Assembly: GCA_014155875.1 (NCBI GenBank)
Contig: JACEFZ010027771.1
Location: 331,001-395,000, forward strand
DNA length: 64,000 nucleotides
DNA from: Cepaea nemoralis
Taxonomy: Eukaryota; Mollusca; Gastropoda; Stylommatophora; Helicidae
Reading direction: 5' to 3'
A program made the position numbers and the translations under genes. Below are positions 24,530 through 35,470 of the stretch, one piece after another. The notes beneath the pieces were generated by a model. It was given only the letters and a program-made list of their open reading frames with translations. It did no database searches and had not been told where the DNA came from. Within the stretch, counting starts at the first letter, position 1, and each line of letters starts with the position of its first letter.

Positions 24530-26592
24530 CACGAAAAGCAGGTGGTGGATGAAATTTTGAGGGCAACTGACAGATAGTTGTTGATTATGGTTTCAACTTT
24601 CGCGGTGGTAGGCAGAAGATCTCTTACATGGGACAATGGCTGGCGTCACAGACCAGTATTGTCACTGCCAAGGAAGGAAAGCAACGGCAAACTACCTTCT
24701 TTAAAAGTGCCTAGTTCATTATGATTTGCCTAATTACAGATCACAAGGCAAGGACAGAGACATTAAAGTTAGCAACATGGAATGTTAGGACGTTAAATGA
24801 CGATGAAAAATTAGATAAGGAGGCAAAAGAAGCATGGCTTGAGAAAAAGTGCATAGAAATTGAAAAACAACACAACAGTCAAAATACCAAATTAGTGCAC
24901 AAAAGAATTCAGGAACTTATAATAAAAGAACAAGTACATCAGCAGGTTGTCTAAAAACTAAAGATGGAAAAATCATAATAGAAAAAGATCAGATTCTAAT
25001 GTATGGGCAGATTATGTGACAAACCTTTGTGATGATAACAGAGATAAACAGAATGATATTCAATTTAATAATGAAGGACCACCAATTTTGAAGATGGAGG
25101 TTCAGAATGTTCTTAAACATATGAAAGCTGGCAAGACCCCCGGTTCAGATAACATCACAACATAAATTATTAAAGCTTTAGAAGAATATGGAATAGATCA
25201 AGTCACCAGACTACTGAACACATTATATGATACTAGAGATATACCTTCTGAATTATGTAATTCTGTATTTATTGCAATCCCAAAGAAATCAGGAACCTTG
25301 GAATGTGATCAACATAGAACAATTAGTATAATGAGTCACATCAGGAAGATTCTGCTACGAATTATCATACAAAGAGTGAGGAAGAAAATACAACCTGAAA
25401 AAAGGGAAGAACAATGTGGGTTTGTAGAAGGAAAGGGTACAGTAAATGCTGTGTATATGCTGCGATCAGTTATTGAACGTTCTATAGAAGTAAACAAAGA
25501 TAGACATCTTTGCTTTATTGACTACACAAAGGCTTTCGATAGAGTAAGACATTGTCAACATGGTAGATATGCTTGCAGATCTACAAATTGATGGGAAAGA
25601 CATTAGACTTATAAAAAACATATATTGGAAACAACAAGCTGCCATAAGATTGATAATAGAGTGGGACAATATCAACCTATTAAGAGAGGTGTGAGACAGG
25701 GATGTGTAATGTCTCCAGATCTTTTCTCCCTATACAGTGAAAATATTTTCAGAAATGTAGAAGATATAAATGGAATCATCATTGGAGGACGAAACATCAA
25801 TAACATTAGATATGCAGATGATACAGTCTTGATTGCAGACAATGCACAGGATCTGCAACAATTAGTAGATGCGGTTGTTGCACACAGTGAACAACTGGGG
25901 TTAGAATTAAATTGTAAGAAAGACAGATTATGGTCGTCACTAGAAAGAAAGAAATACCACAATGTAATATACAAGTAAATGGGAATATTCTTCAATAAGT
26001 GAATAGGTACAATTATCTCGGAACAGTAATAACATCTGATGGGAGATACCTTGAAGAGATTAGAACAAGAATCGCCAATGTAGCCTTTAGCAAGATGAAA
26101 AACATACTGACCAATGACAAGATGTCAACTGAAACGAGAAACAGAGTGTTGAGGTGCTACATAGAGCCTGAACATTTGTATGGATGTGAGACGTGGACAA
26201 TGAGCAGTCAAGCTGAAAAACATCTGATGGCTGTAGAAATGTGGTTTCTGAGGAGAATGCAAAGAATACCATGGGCAGATAGAAAAACCAATGACCAAGT
26301 ACCATAGGAAACAAATGAAAATCGTAAATTGATTAGAGAAATTAGACGAAGACAGTCAAAATGTTTTGGACATGGTATGAGAAGAAATGAACTGGAGAAC
26401 TTGGTGACAACTGGCAAAATCGAAGGGAACAGACCAAAGGGAAGACCGAGAAGTAAATACCTGGATGGCTTGGCCACATGGCGTGGTCGAGACAGGAACA
26501 CTGAGCTGATCCACAACTCCGGTGATCGAGTGAAATGGCGAGTCATGACCGTCCACGCTTTCCGGCATGGCACATGATGGATGGATACAGAT
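24530..26592 (+). mobile_element. Non-autonomous LINE with endonuclease deletion (copy C)
   Basis: The element begins with a non-coding leader (GGCAACGGCAAACTACC near 24,688). The start of an apurinic endonuclease-type domain follows (LKLATWNVRTLNDDEKLD, about 24,760-24,815) and passes directly into the linker KEAWLEKKC. Most of the endonuclease, normally about 200 residues, is therefore absent. The reverse transcriptase has KAGKTPGSDNITT, CFIDYTKAFDRV (25,511), RQGCVMSPDLFSLY and YADDTVLIAD (about 25,811), then YNYLGTVITSDG, YGCETWTM and GRPRSKYLDGL. At least two frameshifts and several stops break the frame. The 3' end at 26,577 carries a (GATG)n-like tail. The motif set suggests an RTE/BovB-like clade. 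Confidence 0.9.
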
Positions 26593-27262
26593 AACCCCAG
26601 AAAACACTAAGACATCTAGTGAAACGGTATAGAGACAATACTTAGACAATCACAGAGACAGTATACAGATAACACCCAGACAATTACAGAAACAGTATAC
26701 AGATAACACAGACAATCACAGAAACAGTATACAGATAACACAGACAATCACAGAAACAGTATACAGATAACACTCAGACAATTTCAGAAACAGTATACAG
26801 ATAACACAGACAATCACAGAAACAGTATACAGATAACACTCAGACAATTTCAGAAACAGTATACAGATAACACCCAGACAATTACAGAAACAGTATACAG
26901 ATAACACAGACAATCACAGAAACAGTATGCAGATAACACCTAGACACTTACAGAAACAGTATACAGGTAACACCTAGACAATCACAGAAACAGTATACAG
27001 ATAACACCCAGACAATCACAGAAACAGTATACAGATAACACTCAGACAATTTCAGAAACAGTATACAGATAACACCTAGACACTTACAGAAACAGTATAC
27101 AGATAACACCCAGACAATCACAGAAACAGTATACAGATAACACCTAGACACTTACAGAAACAGTATACAGGTAACACCTAGACACTTACAGAAACAGTAT
27201 ACAGATAACACCCAGACAATCACAGAAACAGTATACAGATAACACTTTGACAGTCACTGAAA
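26593..27262. repeat. 31-34 bp minisatellite, about 19 copies
   Basis: Unit AGAAACAGTATACAGATAAC followed by ACCCAGACAATCAC; shorter units lack three bases (AACACAGACAATC). It starts at the 3' tail of LINE copy C. Minus-strand frames here are repeat artefacts. Confidence 0.95.
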
Positions 27263-28185
27263 TGGTGTACAGACAACTCTGGAGGCGAGTCTCTAGGCAA
27301 CAAATAGATGCGTTTAATGTGATGATATGCGGTTGTGCAGATGAATGACACGATGCAAATATGAACAAATCAAATAGCTCACTTTCATACACCAATATAA
27401 CTATACACCAACTAATAGGACACAGGAATCCTACATGCCAACCATTTCTGTCGTTCTCCACAGCCATTTCTGTCGTTCTCCACACAAACTCACTGACACT
27501 CCCTTCTTCATTTATTCACATATTAGGCCCCATATAGGTTTACAGAATGTACATACTGGCATTTACAATTAGCATTCTCTGCAGACAGGAGATGTTTGGC
27601 TTCGTGTAAATGAAGAACTATCACAAGCACATGGCTTCTCCGTTCACGGATATCTTCTTCTATCAAGCTGTGAACCCACGTCTGCTAGATGTCCGCTATC
27701 AACAACAATAATTGCATATGTTCTCATATATTTGAAGGATAACTGCATTCATATTATATATTACATCAGACGTTTCATATTATATAAACAAGTCCTATAG
27801 CAGACATGATTGATTGATTGATTGATAGCAGATAATCGCCAAAAGGGTGTGAAGTATTAGACCTGCACATATACCAGGCCATGCCATATGAGACTAGGTG
27901 CAAGTTACCTTCCTCATCACAATAAGACAGTTATGAATGGAACCGATGATCAGAAATCAAATCTGAACCATTCTATACTCCTACACCTTGAAATACTCTA
28001 TTTGTTAGCACAAATGTAATTTGTTCATGTTCTGTATCGTTACCAAGTGTACCTAAGTTACTCAGGGTAGACCTTTATGTGGAGTTTGCGTTCAGTGCCC
28101 ACACGTTTGTGAGTACTCCTATATTGTAGTCCATTAAAGAAATCTGATATCCTCGTATTACTTCTCACCCTTAAATGATACGATC
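27263..28185. other. Unassigned intergenic sequence
   Basis: No gene or named transposon recognised. A short (GATT)n run lies at about 27,808-27,824. Two adjacent copies of CATTTCTGTCGTTCTCCACA occur near 27,443 and 27,465. Confidence 0.5.
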
Positions 28186-29216
28186 ATATCTTTGATGTGA
28201 GCATGAATGGATCCTATATTTGCTGTGACCATGAATGAATCCTATATTTGCTGTGACCATGAATGGATCCTATATTTGATGTGAGCATGAATGAATCCTA
28301 TATTTGCTGTAACCATGAATGGATCCTATATTTGCTGTGACCATGAATGGATCCTATATTTGCTATGACAATGAATGAATCTTATATTTGCTGTGAGCAT
28401 GAATGGATCCTATATTTGCTGTGAGCATGAATGAATCCTATATTTGCTGTGAACATGAATGAATCCTATATTTGCTGTGACCATGAATGAATCTTATATT
28501 TGCTGTGAGCATGATTGAATCCTATATTTGCTGTAACCATGAATGGATCCTATATTTTCTGTGACCATGAATGGATCCTATATTTGCTGTGACAATGAAT
28601 GAATCTTATATTTGCTGTGAACATGAATGAATCCTATATTTGCTGTGACAATGAATGAATCTTATATTTGCTGTGAGCATGAATGGGTCCTATATTTGCT
28701 GTGACCATGAATGAATCCTATATTTGCTGTGAACTTGAATGAATCCTATATTTGCTGTGACCATGAATGAATCCTATATTTGCTGTGAGCATGATTGAAT
28801 CCTATATTTGCTGTAACCATGAATGGATCCTATATTTGCTGTGACCATGAATGGATCCTATATTTGCTGTGACAATGAATGAATCTTATATTTGCTGTGA
28901 ACATGAACGAATCCTATATTTGCTGTTTTGCTGTAACCATGAATGGATCCTATATTTGCTGTGACCATGAATGAATCCTATATTTGCTGTGAGCATGAAT
29001 GAATCCTATATTTGCTGTGAGCATGAATGAATCCTGTTTTTGCTGTGACCATGAATGAATCCTATATTTGCTGTGAGCATGAATGAATCCTATATTTGCT
29101 GTGCGCACGAATGAATCCTATATTTGCTGTGAACATGAATGAATCCTATATTTGTCGTGAGCATGAATGAATCCCATATTTGCTGTGACCATGGATGAAT
29201 CCTGTATTTGCTGTGC
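28186..29216. repeat. 28-bp minisatellite, about 37 copies
   Basis: Unit CATGAATGAATCCTATATTT followed by GCTGTGAC. Main variants are GAATGGATCC versus GAATGAATCC and GTGACC/GTGAGC/GTGAACA. One small insertion (TTTTGCTGTAACC) lies near 28,924. Confidence 0.95.
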
Positions 29217-29284
29217 ACAAAAATAGTAAAGAAACCTTGTACACGCCTTCAACGCATTTGCTATATGATGCCAGTCTCTTATTT

Positions 29285-29545
29285 CTGTAGACCAATTGAC
29301 ACGCTATAGGTGATAAGGTCAATGTCACGCTATAGGTGATAAGGTCAATGTCACGCTATAGGTGATAAGGTCAATGTCACGGCGATCACCTTTACTTCCT
29401 CTGACATTTCCTTGACCCCATTATTTTAGATTGGGAACCCAGATCAATGATAAAACAAATATTTACTCGATGGTTGAATCGTCTTCCGTGCCTGTGGGCA
29501 AGTGTGCTAGCCATTTTGCTATCGCGCCCTCTTCCTTATTACAAA
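29285..29545 (-). mobile_element. SINE family S copy with short tail array
   Basis: On the minus strand: a tRNA-like head with GATAGCAAAATGGCTAGCAC and GATTCAACC (B-box-like), then AGGAAATGTCAGAGGAAGTA and AAGGTGATCGCCGTGACATT. The body matches the copies at 4,722, 39,941 and 63,155. Its tail segment is tandemly repeated at 29,289-29,376. Confidence 0.7.
29289..29376 (-). repeat. 26-bp tail repeat of the SINE, 3-4 copies
   Basis: On the plus strand AAGGTCAATGTCACGCTATA followed by GGTGAT is repeated. It contains the same GTGACATTGACC core (minus strand) as the 49-bp array after the SINE at 4,722, but the unit length differs. Confidence 0.85.
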
Positions 29546-29563
29546 ATATGACAACAGCAGAGG

Positions 29564-29720
29564 ATGGTAGTGTGGATACCAATGTATGTCGGAATTGAAG
29601 AGAATGAAATCGTGGACAAAAAGGGAAAGGAAGGCATAGTTAATAACCATAAAATAGGCGTGAGAATGAGTAACATGGACATAAAAATATCAGTAAAAAT
29701 GAAAACCATCAGAATTCTAT
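29564..29720 (+). mobile_element. Possible RNase H relic of a LINE
   Basis: A short frame reads WIPMYVGIEENEIVDKKGKE, which resembles the last RNase H block of RNase H-bearing LINEs (W-x-P-x-H-x-G-x-x-x-N-E-x-x-D). The key histidine is replaced by tyrosine. Nothing recognisable precedes it because the SINE lies immediately left. Confidence 0.45.
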
Positions 29721-30295
29721 GCATGAATAAAAGACATGCATACACAATGTTGAACGCCACAACAACTCTCTGTGGAGGGGCCAACAGGGTCATTACTCCC
29801 TGGTGTCTTTTTCCTGTTGTGCGTTCTCACCCTGTCGTCCAGTTTCGTAGTCTTTTAATCGTCTTTGGCATTTATTCCACAAATACGCCGCTTTGTGTAC
29901 CTATCCACAAGCCATGCTGCTCTCCGGGGAGGCGATCACTGTACACCCGGTGCACATTTTGGACCTGCCAAAATTATCACGGCATCTTCCCTTAGACTGC
30001 TAAAAAGTCAGATCTTTGCCCGACCGTTTTGCCTGTCGCCAACTCCACAACTGCGTTTCGTTATGTCTCAATATATGTCATTGTAGCACGCGGCCTTCTT
30101 CGCAGTCCGTTCACAGTTGGAACACTACTCCTGTAAGCACCCAGAGAAAGTCAGCGCTTCCTCTGGGCTAATTTAATGGCGAGCTTGGGCTCTCCTGCTC
30201 TCTCACTGTCTCTACTGCTCAGCACGGCTCTTGCAATGATCTTATACCACCACTGACTCTTGTTGTCGCTTGACTGCAGAGATTGGACTTCGGAC
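29721..30295. other. Unassigned spacer
   Basis: Higher GC than its neighbours. Plus-strand frames up to 143 codons (29,564-29,995) show no family features beyond the RNase H fragment at the left end. Confidence 0.4.
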
Positions 30296-31222
30296 ATTAC
30301 AAAACTCAATCACGTTTACTTATTACAAAACTCCATTATGTTTACTTATTACACAACTCCATTATGTTTACTTATTACACAACTCCATTATGTTTACTTA
30401 TTACAAAACTCCATTATGTTTACTTATTACACAACTCCATTATGTTTACTTATTACAAAACTCAATCATGTTTACTTATTACAAAACTCCATTATGTTTA
30501 TTTATTACAAAACTCCATTATGTTTACTTATTACAAAACTCAATGATGTTTACTTATTACAAAACTCCATTATGTTTACTTATTACAAAACTCCATTATG
30601 TTTACTTATTACACAACTCCATTATGTTTACTTATTACACAACTCCATTATGTTTACTTATTACAAAACTCCATTATGTTTACTTATTACACAACTCCAT
30701 TATGTTTACTTATTACAAAACTCAATCATGTTTACTTATTACAAAACTCCATTATGTTTATTTATTACAAAACTCCATTATGTTTACTTATTACAAAACT
30801 CAATCATGTTTACTTATTACAAAACTCCATTATGTTTACTTATTACACAACTCCATTATGTTTACTTATTACAAAACTCAATCATGTTTACTTATTACAC
30901 AACTCCATTATGTTTACTTATTACAAAACTCAATCATGTTTACTTATTACAAAACTCCATTATGTTTATTTATTACAAAACTCCATTATGTTTACTTATT
31001 ACAAAACTCCATTATGTTTATTTATTACAAAACTCCATTATGTTTACTTATTACAAAACTCCATTATGTTTATTTATTACAAAACTCCATTATGTTTACT
31101 TATTATAAAACTCTATTATGTTTACCTATTACACAACTCCATTATGTTTACTTATTACAAAACTCAATCAATGTTTACTTATTACAAAACTACATCGTGT
31201 TTACTTATTTCCATACTCCATC
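30296..31222. repeat. 26-bp minisatellite, about 35 copies
   Basis: Unit CCATTATGTTTACTTATTAC followed by AAAACT, with variants ACACAACT and CAATCATG. A 26-bp unit without stops gives a 78-bp (26-codon) period open in all three plus frames. This explains the overlapping frames of 282, 334 and 249 codons. They are not genes. Confidence 0.96.
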
Positions 31223-31233
31223 GTGTTTATTTA

Positions 31234-31480
31234 ACCGGCTGCCTGGTCGAGGGGTTAGCAGCTTTCTCCGATAACCCCGAATACTCTCGTGGTCGACGTG
31301 AGCGGACGAGAATTAGAAGTGGTTCGAGCCACGCCAGTGACTTATGAGAGTATGGAGCCGGTCGCTCAGAAAGTCGTGGCGTGCTGATGAGCGTAATCTA
31401 GCCTAGGAATCAACATACAGCTGAAAGATGCTGATGTTGACCGCAATATCCTGAAACAGGATGGAAACGGGGAAACAAAA
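31234..31480 (+). mobile_element. tRNA-derived SINE (second family) with 14-bp target duplication
   Basis: The head has TGGTCGAGGGGTTAGCAGC (A-box-like, with the long-arm tRNA look of Leu or Ser types) and GTGGTTCGAGCCAC (B-box). The tail ends GGGGAAACAAAA. A perfect direct repeat ATCGTGTTTATTTA lies at 31,220-31,233 and 31,481-31,494, so both ends are defined to the base. It sits in the decayed right edge of the 26-bp array. The body (GAGTATGGAGCCGGTCGCTC) is unlike SINE family S. Confidence 0.9.
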
Positions 31481-31494
31481 ATCGTGTTTATTTA

Positions 31495-31846
31495 TTATTT
31501 GACTCCATCTTGTTTATGCATTTTTTAAGATCTGAGAAATCCCGGAAATTATTGGGAAAAAAATCACAAATAATATCTTGTGATTCATGGATACTATAAA
31601 CACGAAATGACGCATACGTAAAATCACAACAACATAAATTACAAATAACACATGATTTATTCATCCCTGAGAATGACACTTCTAGCTATTACGAAACAAT
31701 AGTGCCCAGTGTACAATACGAATGAATATGTGCAATAATGATAGAACCTTACAAAAGTGACACACCTGTACTCATGTTTAAGTGAACTCAGGGATTAAAA
31801 GTATGTTATTAACAATGAAGTTTGGCAGCCACTACGTGCGTTAATA
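31495..31846. other. Decayed array edge and spacer
   Basis: The first about 30 bp continue the 26-bp array in decayed form (GACTCCATCTTGTTTATGC). The rest is AT-rich with no recognised feature. Confidence 0.5.
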
Positions 31847-32170
31847 ACGTTATGATAGTATGTTAACAACGTCTTAATAGTGTGTTAACAACCTCTTGAT
31901 ATGTGTTAACAACGTCATGATAGTGTGTTAACAACGTCATGATAATGTGTTTAACAACATCATGATAGTGTGTTAACAACGTCATGATAGTTTGTTAACA
32001 ACGTCATAATAATGTTAACATCGTCATGATAGTATGGTAATAACGTCACGATAGTGTGTTAACAACGTCATGATAGTGTGTTAACAACGTCATAATAATG
32101 TGTTAACATCGTCATGATAGTATGGTAATAACGTCACGATTGTGTGTTAACAACGTCATGATAGTGTGAT
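31847..32170. repeat. 22-bp minisatellite, about 14 copies
   Basis: Unit GTTAACAACGTCATGATAGT followed by GT, containing the palindrome GTTAAC. Variants include CATAATAATG and ATGGTAATAACGTCACG. A larger block is duplicated near 32,000-32,150. Confidence 0.93.
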
Positions 32171-32352
32171 ATCAGTCGCTCATGGGACTTATTAATACAT
32201 AATAACATATTTCTATAAAAACAAGCATATCAATGAACTACTGAGAGGAGAAACGATCTTGCAACTATACGTTTAGTAGAGGTTACCATGGAGGATGAGT
32301 ATGAAAGAGGAGGAGAAAAAGATATACATATTTAGGGACTTAGGATATATAT

Positions 32353-32975
32353 ATATAAGGGAAAATTCTTCACCAAGTGGATAGTTTTAAATATCTAGGG
32401 GCATTTATAACATCAGACTGAAGATGCACAACATAGATTAAGAGCAGAAAGGGCAAGCAAAGGCTGCATTTCAGAAAATGAAGAATATCTTATGCAATAA
32501 GTCAAAATCATTGAATGTAAGGAAGAGAGTGCTAAGGTGCTATATAGAACCTGTTTTGCTGTATGGATGTGAATCTTGGAATGTAAATGAACAAATTAGG
32601 AAGAAATTGGAAGCAACAGAGATATGGTTCCTGAGACGAATGTTGCGAATTCCTTGGACTGCCAAAGTAACTAGCAATGAATGCCCGAAAGAGGCTAATG
32701 AAATTAGAACATTGTATACAACAATAAGAAAGAGGCAAACAACTGTTTTTGGTCATGTGATGCGAAGAGAGGCAATGGAAAACATCGTGACAACTGGAAA
32801 GATCGAGGGGAAGAGAGACAGATGCAGACCACGAGAAATGATGCTGGATGGACTGCGACGATGGCATAGAGGAATATCAACGGCAGAGTTGATCCTGAAA
32901 ATCAAAGACCGAGATCTGTGGAGTGTTATGAACGCCTACACCAGTCGCCATGGCAATTGATGATATATATATATA
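32353..32975 (+). mobile_element. 5'-truncated LINE 3' end (copy D)
   Basis: Begins in the reverse-transcriptase C-terminal region (VDSFKYLGAFITSD near 32,376). After a disrupted segment it continues as an intact 160-codon frame from 32,478: RVLRCYIEPVLLYGCESW, WFLRRMLRIPW and TTGKIEGKR, ending RHGN at 32,960. Same family as copies B, C and E. A GAT(AT)n tail follows. Confidence 0.88.
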
Positions 32976-32989
32976 TATACGTGTGGGGG

Positions 32990-33840
32990 GGAGTCAATAA
33001 GTAAGTCACAAACGGCTGTAGAACATTAATTAAATATGATAACAATTTGAAACCAGTTTATGTTTATACATACATTATCCCTTTATTTCTCAACATAATT
33101 TCCACCAACATTGATGCACTTATTCCATCGTGTTATTAGTCCTTCTAAACCGATTGCATAGAACTGCGAGCTCTGATTTCTAAACCACGTTTTCACTTCA
33201 CATTCAACTTCGGCGTCATTCGCGAAATGTCTTCCGCCAAGGTGGGTTTTCAGTGGACCAAAAAGGTGGAAATCACTAGGAGCTAAGTCTGGGCTGTAAG
33301 GTGAATGTTCCAGAACTTCCGATCTTAGTTGGTTAATTTTCTCCTGAGTTAATCGAGCCGTATGTGGTCTGGCATTGTCATGAAGAAGCAACACTCCTCT
33401 AGTCAGCAATCCTGGACGTTTTCTTCGAATTGCATTATGAAGCATCGATAGAACTTCATAACACGATTCAGAATTCACATTGACACATTTCTTCTTGAAA
33501 TTGCTTAAAAGCACTCCTTGACAATCCCTGAACACTGTCAGCACAACCTTCCCTGCTGATAGCGTAACCTTGAATGTTTGGACACAAGGCGAAGAAGGAT
33601 ATTTCCATTGCATTGAAGCACGCTTTGATTCGGGTTAGTAGTGATGCACCGATGATTCGTCCCCAGTAACAATCCTGTTCAGCATGTCTTCTCCTTCATC
33701 TTCGTATCGACAGAGATGACGCAAGGACAGACCAAATCGGTATTGTCTGCGTACCCACCTTGAGCACACTTTCTTAAATTTCATTTTCCAGTGTGTGTGA
33801 GCGAGAACGAGATAGAGATTCAGGTGAAGCGTCAATAATG
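32990..33840 (-). mobile_element. Mariner-type transposon relic with broken transposase
   Basis: Minus-strand frames at 33,635-33,835 and 33,083-33,613 encode the catalytic part of a mariner transposase, separated by a stop. The first aspartate is in IVTGDES, the second in HDNARPHTA and the third in YSPDLAPSDFHLF. By count, 34 residues lie between the second and third, giving the D,D34D pattern of mariner. The tryptophan usual after GDE is serine here. The N-terminal DNA-binding half is absent, so the element is truncated and inactive. The C-terminal frame ends NVGGNYVEK at 33,083. A possible terminal repeat (GAGTCAATAAGTAAGTCAC) lies near 32,991. Confidence 0.92.
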
Positions 33841-34909
33841 CGTCTAGATGCGTTAATCATGCTTAGTTTACTTTTGTGAATGGAGAAGACATTGATATTC
33901 CTGATATATCTAATGGAAAAACCATTCGAGTTTTTGTAAATAGAGAGTTACTGTGTACATGTTTAAAAAATGTGCCCATGACAAAGAAGCGCATGTTTAT
34001 TATTCTGTACACAAATGAAACATACAAAATGAGGCCACACGAGCCATTCTCGGCTGCACAAGGAATAACTCTATTACATGTATGCAGCATATACTTTCAA
34101 TGGCATCCGCAAATGACAGATTCAAAGTGCTCCAGGCCAAGATGTACCTTAAGATTGTTCGAAGCTTTAAATGATACCAAGGATAGGGTGAAGAGAGGCG
34201 GCTCTTGGATGGCACAAGGTGAAGGCACAATCAGTTAGATATGTGGAATGGGCAACATAGAACATGGCGAAGAATGGATCATGGCGCCCTCTAACAATGA
34301 CGCTTTGCACAGAGTTATAGTTACACTAGGCCAAGGGTGCCTAGAATGGGCAGCGATGTTACAGAGGTGTCCGTGCAACAGCAGATGGAAACAACTCACA
34401 CCATATCGATAAAATTATGTACACTGATAGGTCTTTGTTAAGAGGTAAAACGAGTAGGTGGGGTTTTACTGCAATGACAAATCGTACTGTTTGAAACTGG
34501 GAGTTTGGCATATGTTACTCCAACATCTAGCATGGAAATGGAAGGCGAGGCTGTGTCGGCAGCCTTTCGATGGTTGGAGAACAGCACGGCCTGTCATAGT
34601 GTTTTTGTTACGGAGTCCAAGACTTTGCTTAGGAAAGTGGAAACTGGCATGCATCACTCGACATGACCGAGATTGCCAGCTTATCATGGATTTTCTGTCC
34701 AAGGCATTGCAGGGCAATGAAGGGCTGATAGATTAACTGATGCTGCACCTCTGCTTTATGATAAAGGTGATGCATGAAAGCTTTCTGGAATCCGATATGG
34801 AGAGTGCAGCTGAACAGACGGAGTCTCCGTATATGGAAACAATGGCTCATAGGGGAATAAGGGGCTGGAAAATATTCAAAGCATAGAGGAAAAGGCAAGC
34901 GGACTTTCA

Positions 34910-34917
34910 GTCTAATT
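34910..34917. repeat. Target-site duplication, left copy
   Basis: GTCTAATT here and GTCTTATT at 35,301-35,308 (7 of 8 identical) flank the MITE. Eight bp is the duplication size of hAT elements. Confidence 0.8.
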
Positions 34918-35300
34918 CAGTGGTTCTCAACCGGTGAGAAATTCCCCCCCCCCCCACATAATTTAGGGTTTCGGGGGGGGGGGAAATTAAGATTATTCAA
35001 GATCGTGTTAATACAAGAACCAATTACTTGATATTGTTTTCCCCTCCATATTTTACGGTTATATGCTTCTTGCCCTTCTGAAATTTATTTTATAACTTAA
35101 GTAGACCAGCTAATCACGTTTTATGTAGACGTCTAGACTTGTTCTAGTATATGTTATTAAATTAAGCTTCAATTTTTACGTATGCTGTGTACTGGCGGGG
35201 AGGGGGGGAATTTATAGGGAGGAAATACGAAAGGGAGGTGGATAACATTCTTAACATATGGTAAAAGGGTGCATAGGCCAAAAAAGGTTGAGAACCACTG
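34918..35300. mobile_element. hAT-type MITE, 383 bp
   Basis: Terminal inverted repeats CAGTGGTTCTCAACC at 34,918-34,932 and GGTTGAGAACCACTG at 35,286-35,300 are perfect over 15 bp, and the CAGTGGTTCTCAACC end is typical of hAT elements. An 8-bp target duplication with one mismatch flanks it. There is no transposase, so it is non-autonomous. Near the left end a run of about 12 C (about 34,946) is followed 15-20 bp later by a run of about 11 G (about 34,973), giving a homopolymer hairpin. Confidence 0.92.
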
Positions 35301-35470
35301 GTCTTATTGCTACTGTAATAATAAGCACGGAATCTATTCGGTGCCTTTCGAAGAGGATAGTGGAGCATGTGTGGGAATGTCCCGAGTGCAGTAATGTCGT
35401 CGTACATTCAGTATTCAGTTTACACAAATATGTCCATGTCAATGAAAAGATTGTTTATTTCTAACCCCGA

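Larger units (their letters stand above)
34050..35470 (+). mobile_element. RNase H-bearing LINE relic (family J), interrupted by a hAT MITE
   Basis: Broken frames match the copy at 48,470-50,315: RGGSWMAQGEGT near 34,195 (RGRSWMAQAEDT there), VTLGQGCLEWAA, then the RNase H piece TSSMEMEAEAVSAAFRWLEN near 34,535. After the MITE the C-terminal IVEHVWECPECSNVV resumes near 35,360. There are many stops and frameshifts. Similarity to reverse transcriptase proper was not found, so the copy is 5'-truncated. An I/Nimb/Ingi-type clade is likely. Confidence 0.75.

Noticed and set aside
30260..31347. Overlapping plus frames of 282, 334 and 249 codons, Tyr/Leu-rich
   Set aside because: They are translations of the 26-bp array; a stop-free 26-bp unit is open in all three frames with a 26-codon period.
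33876..34238. 120-codon plus frame as an independent gene
   Set aside because: Its right part reads as family J LINE sequence (RGGSWMAQGEGT), so at least that half is transposon-derived. The left half is unexplained, and only a similar TIRVFVNREL/VRVFVDKEQ string was noted.
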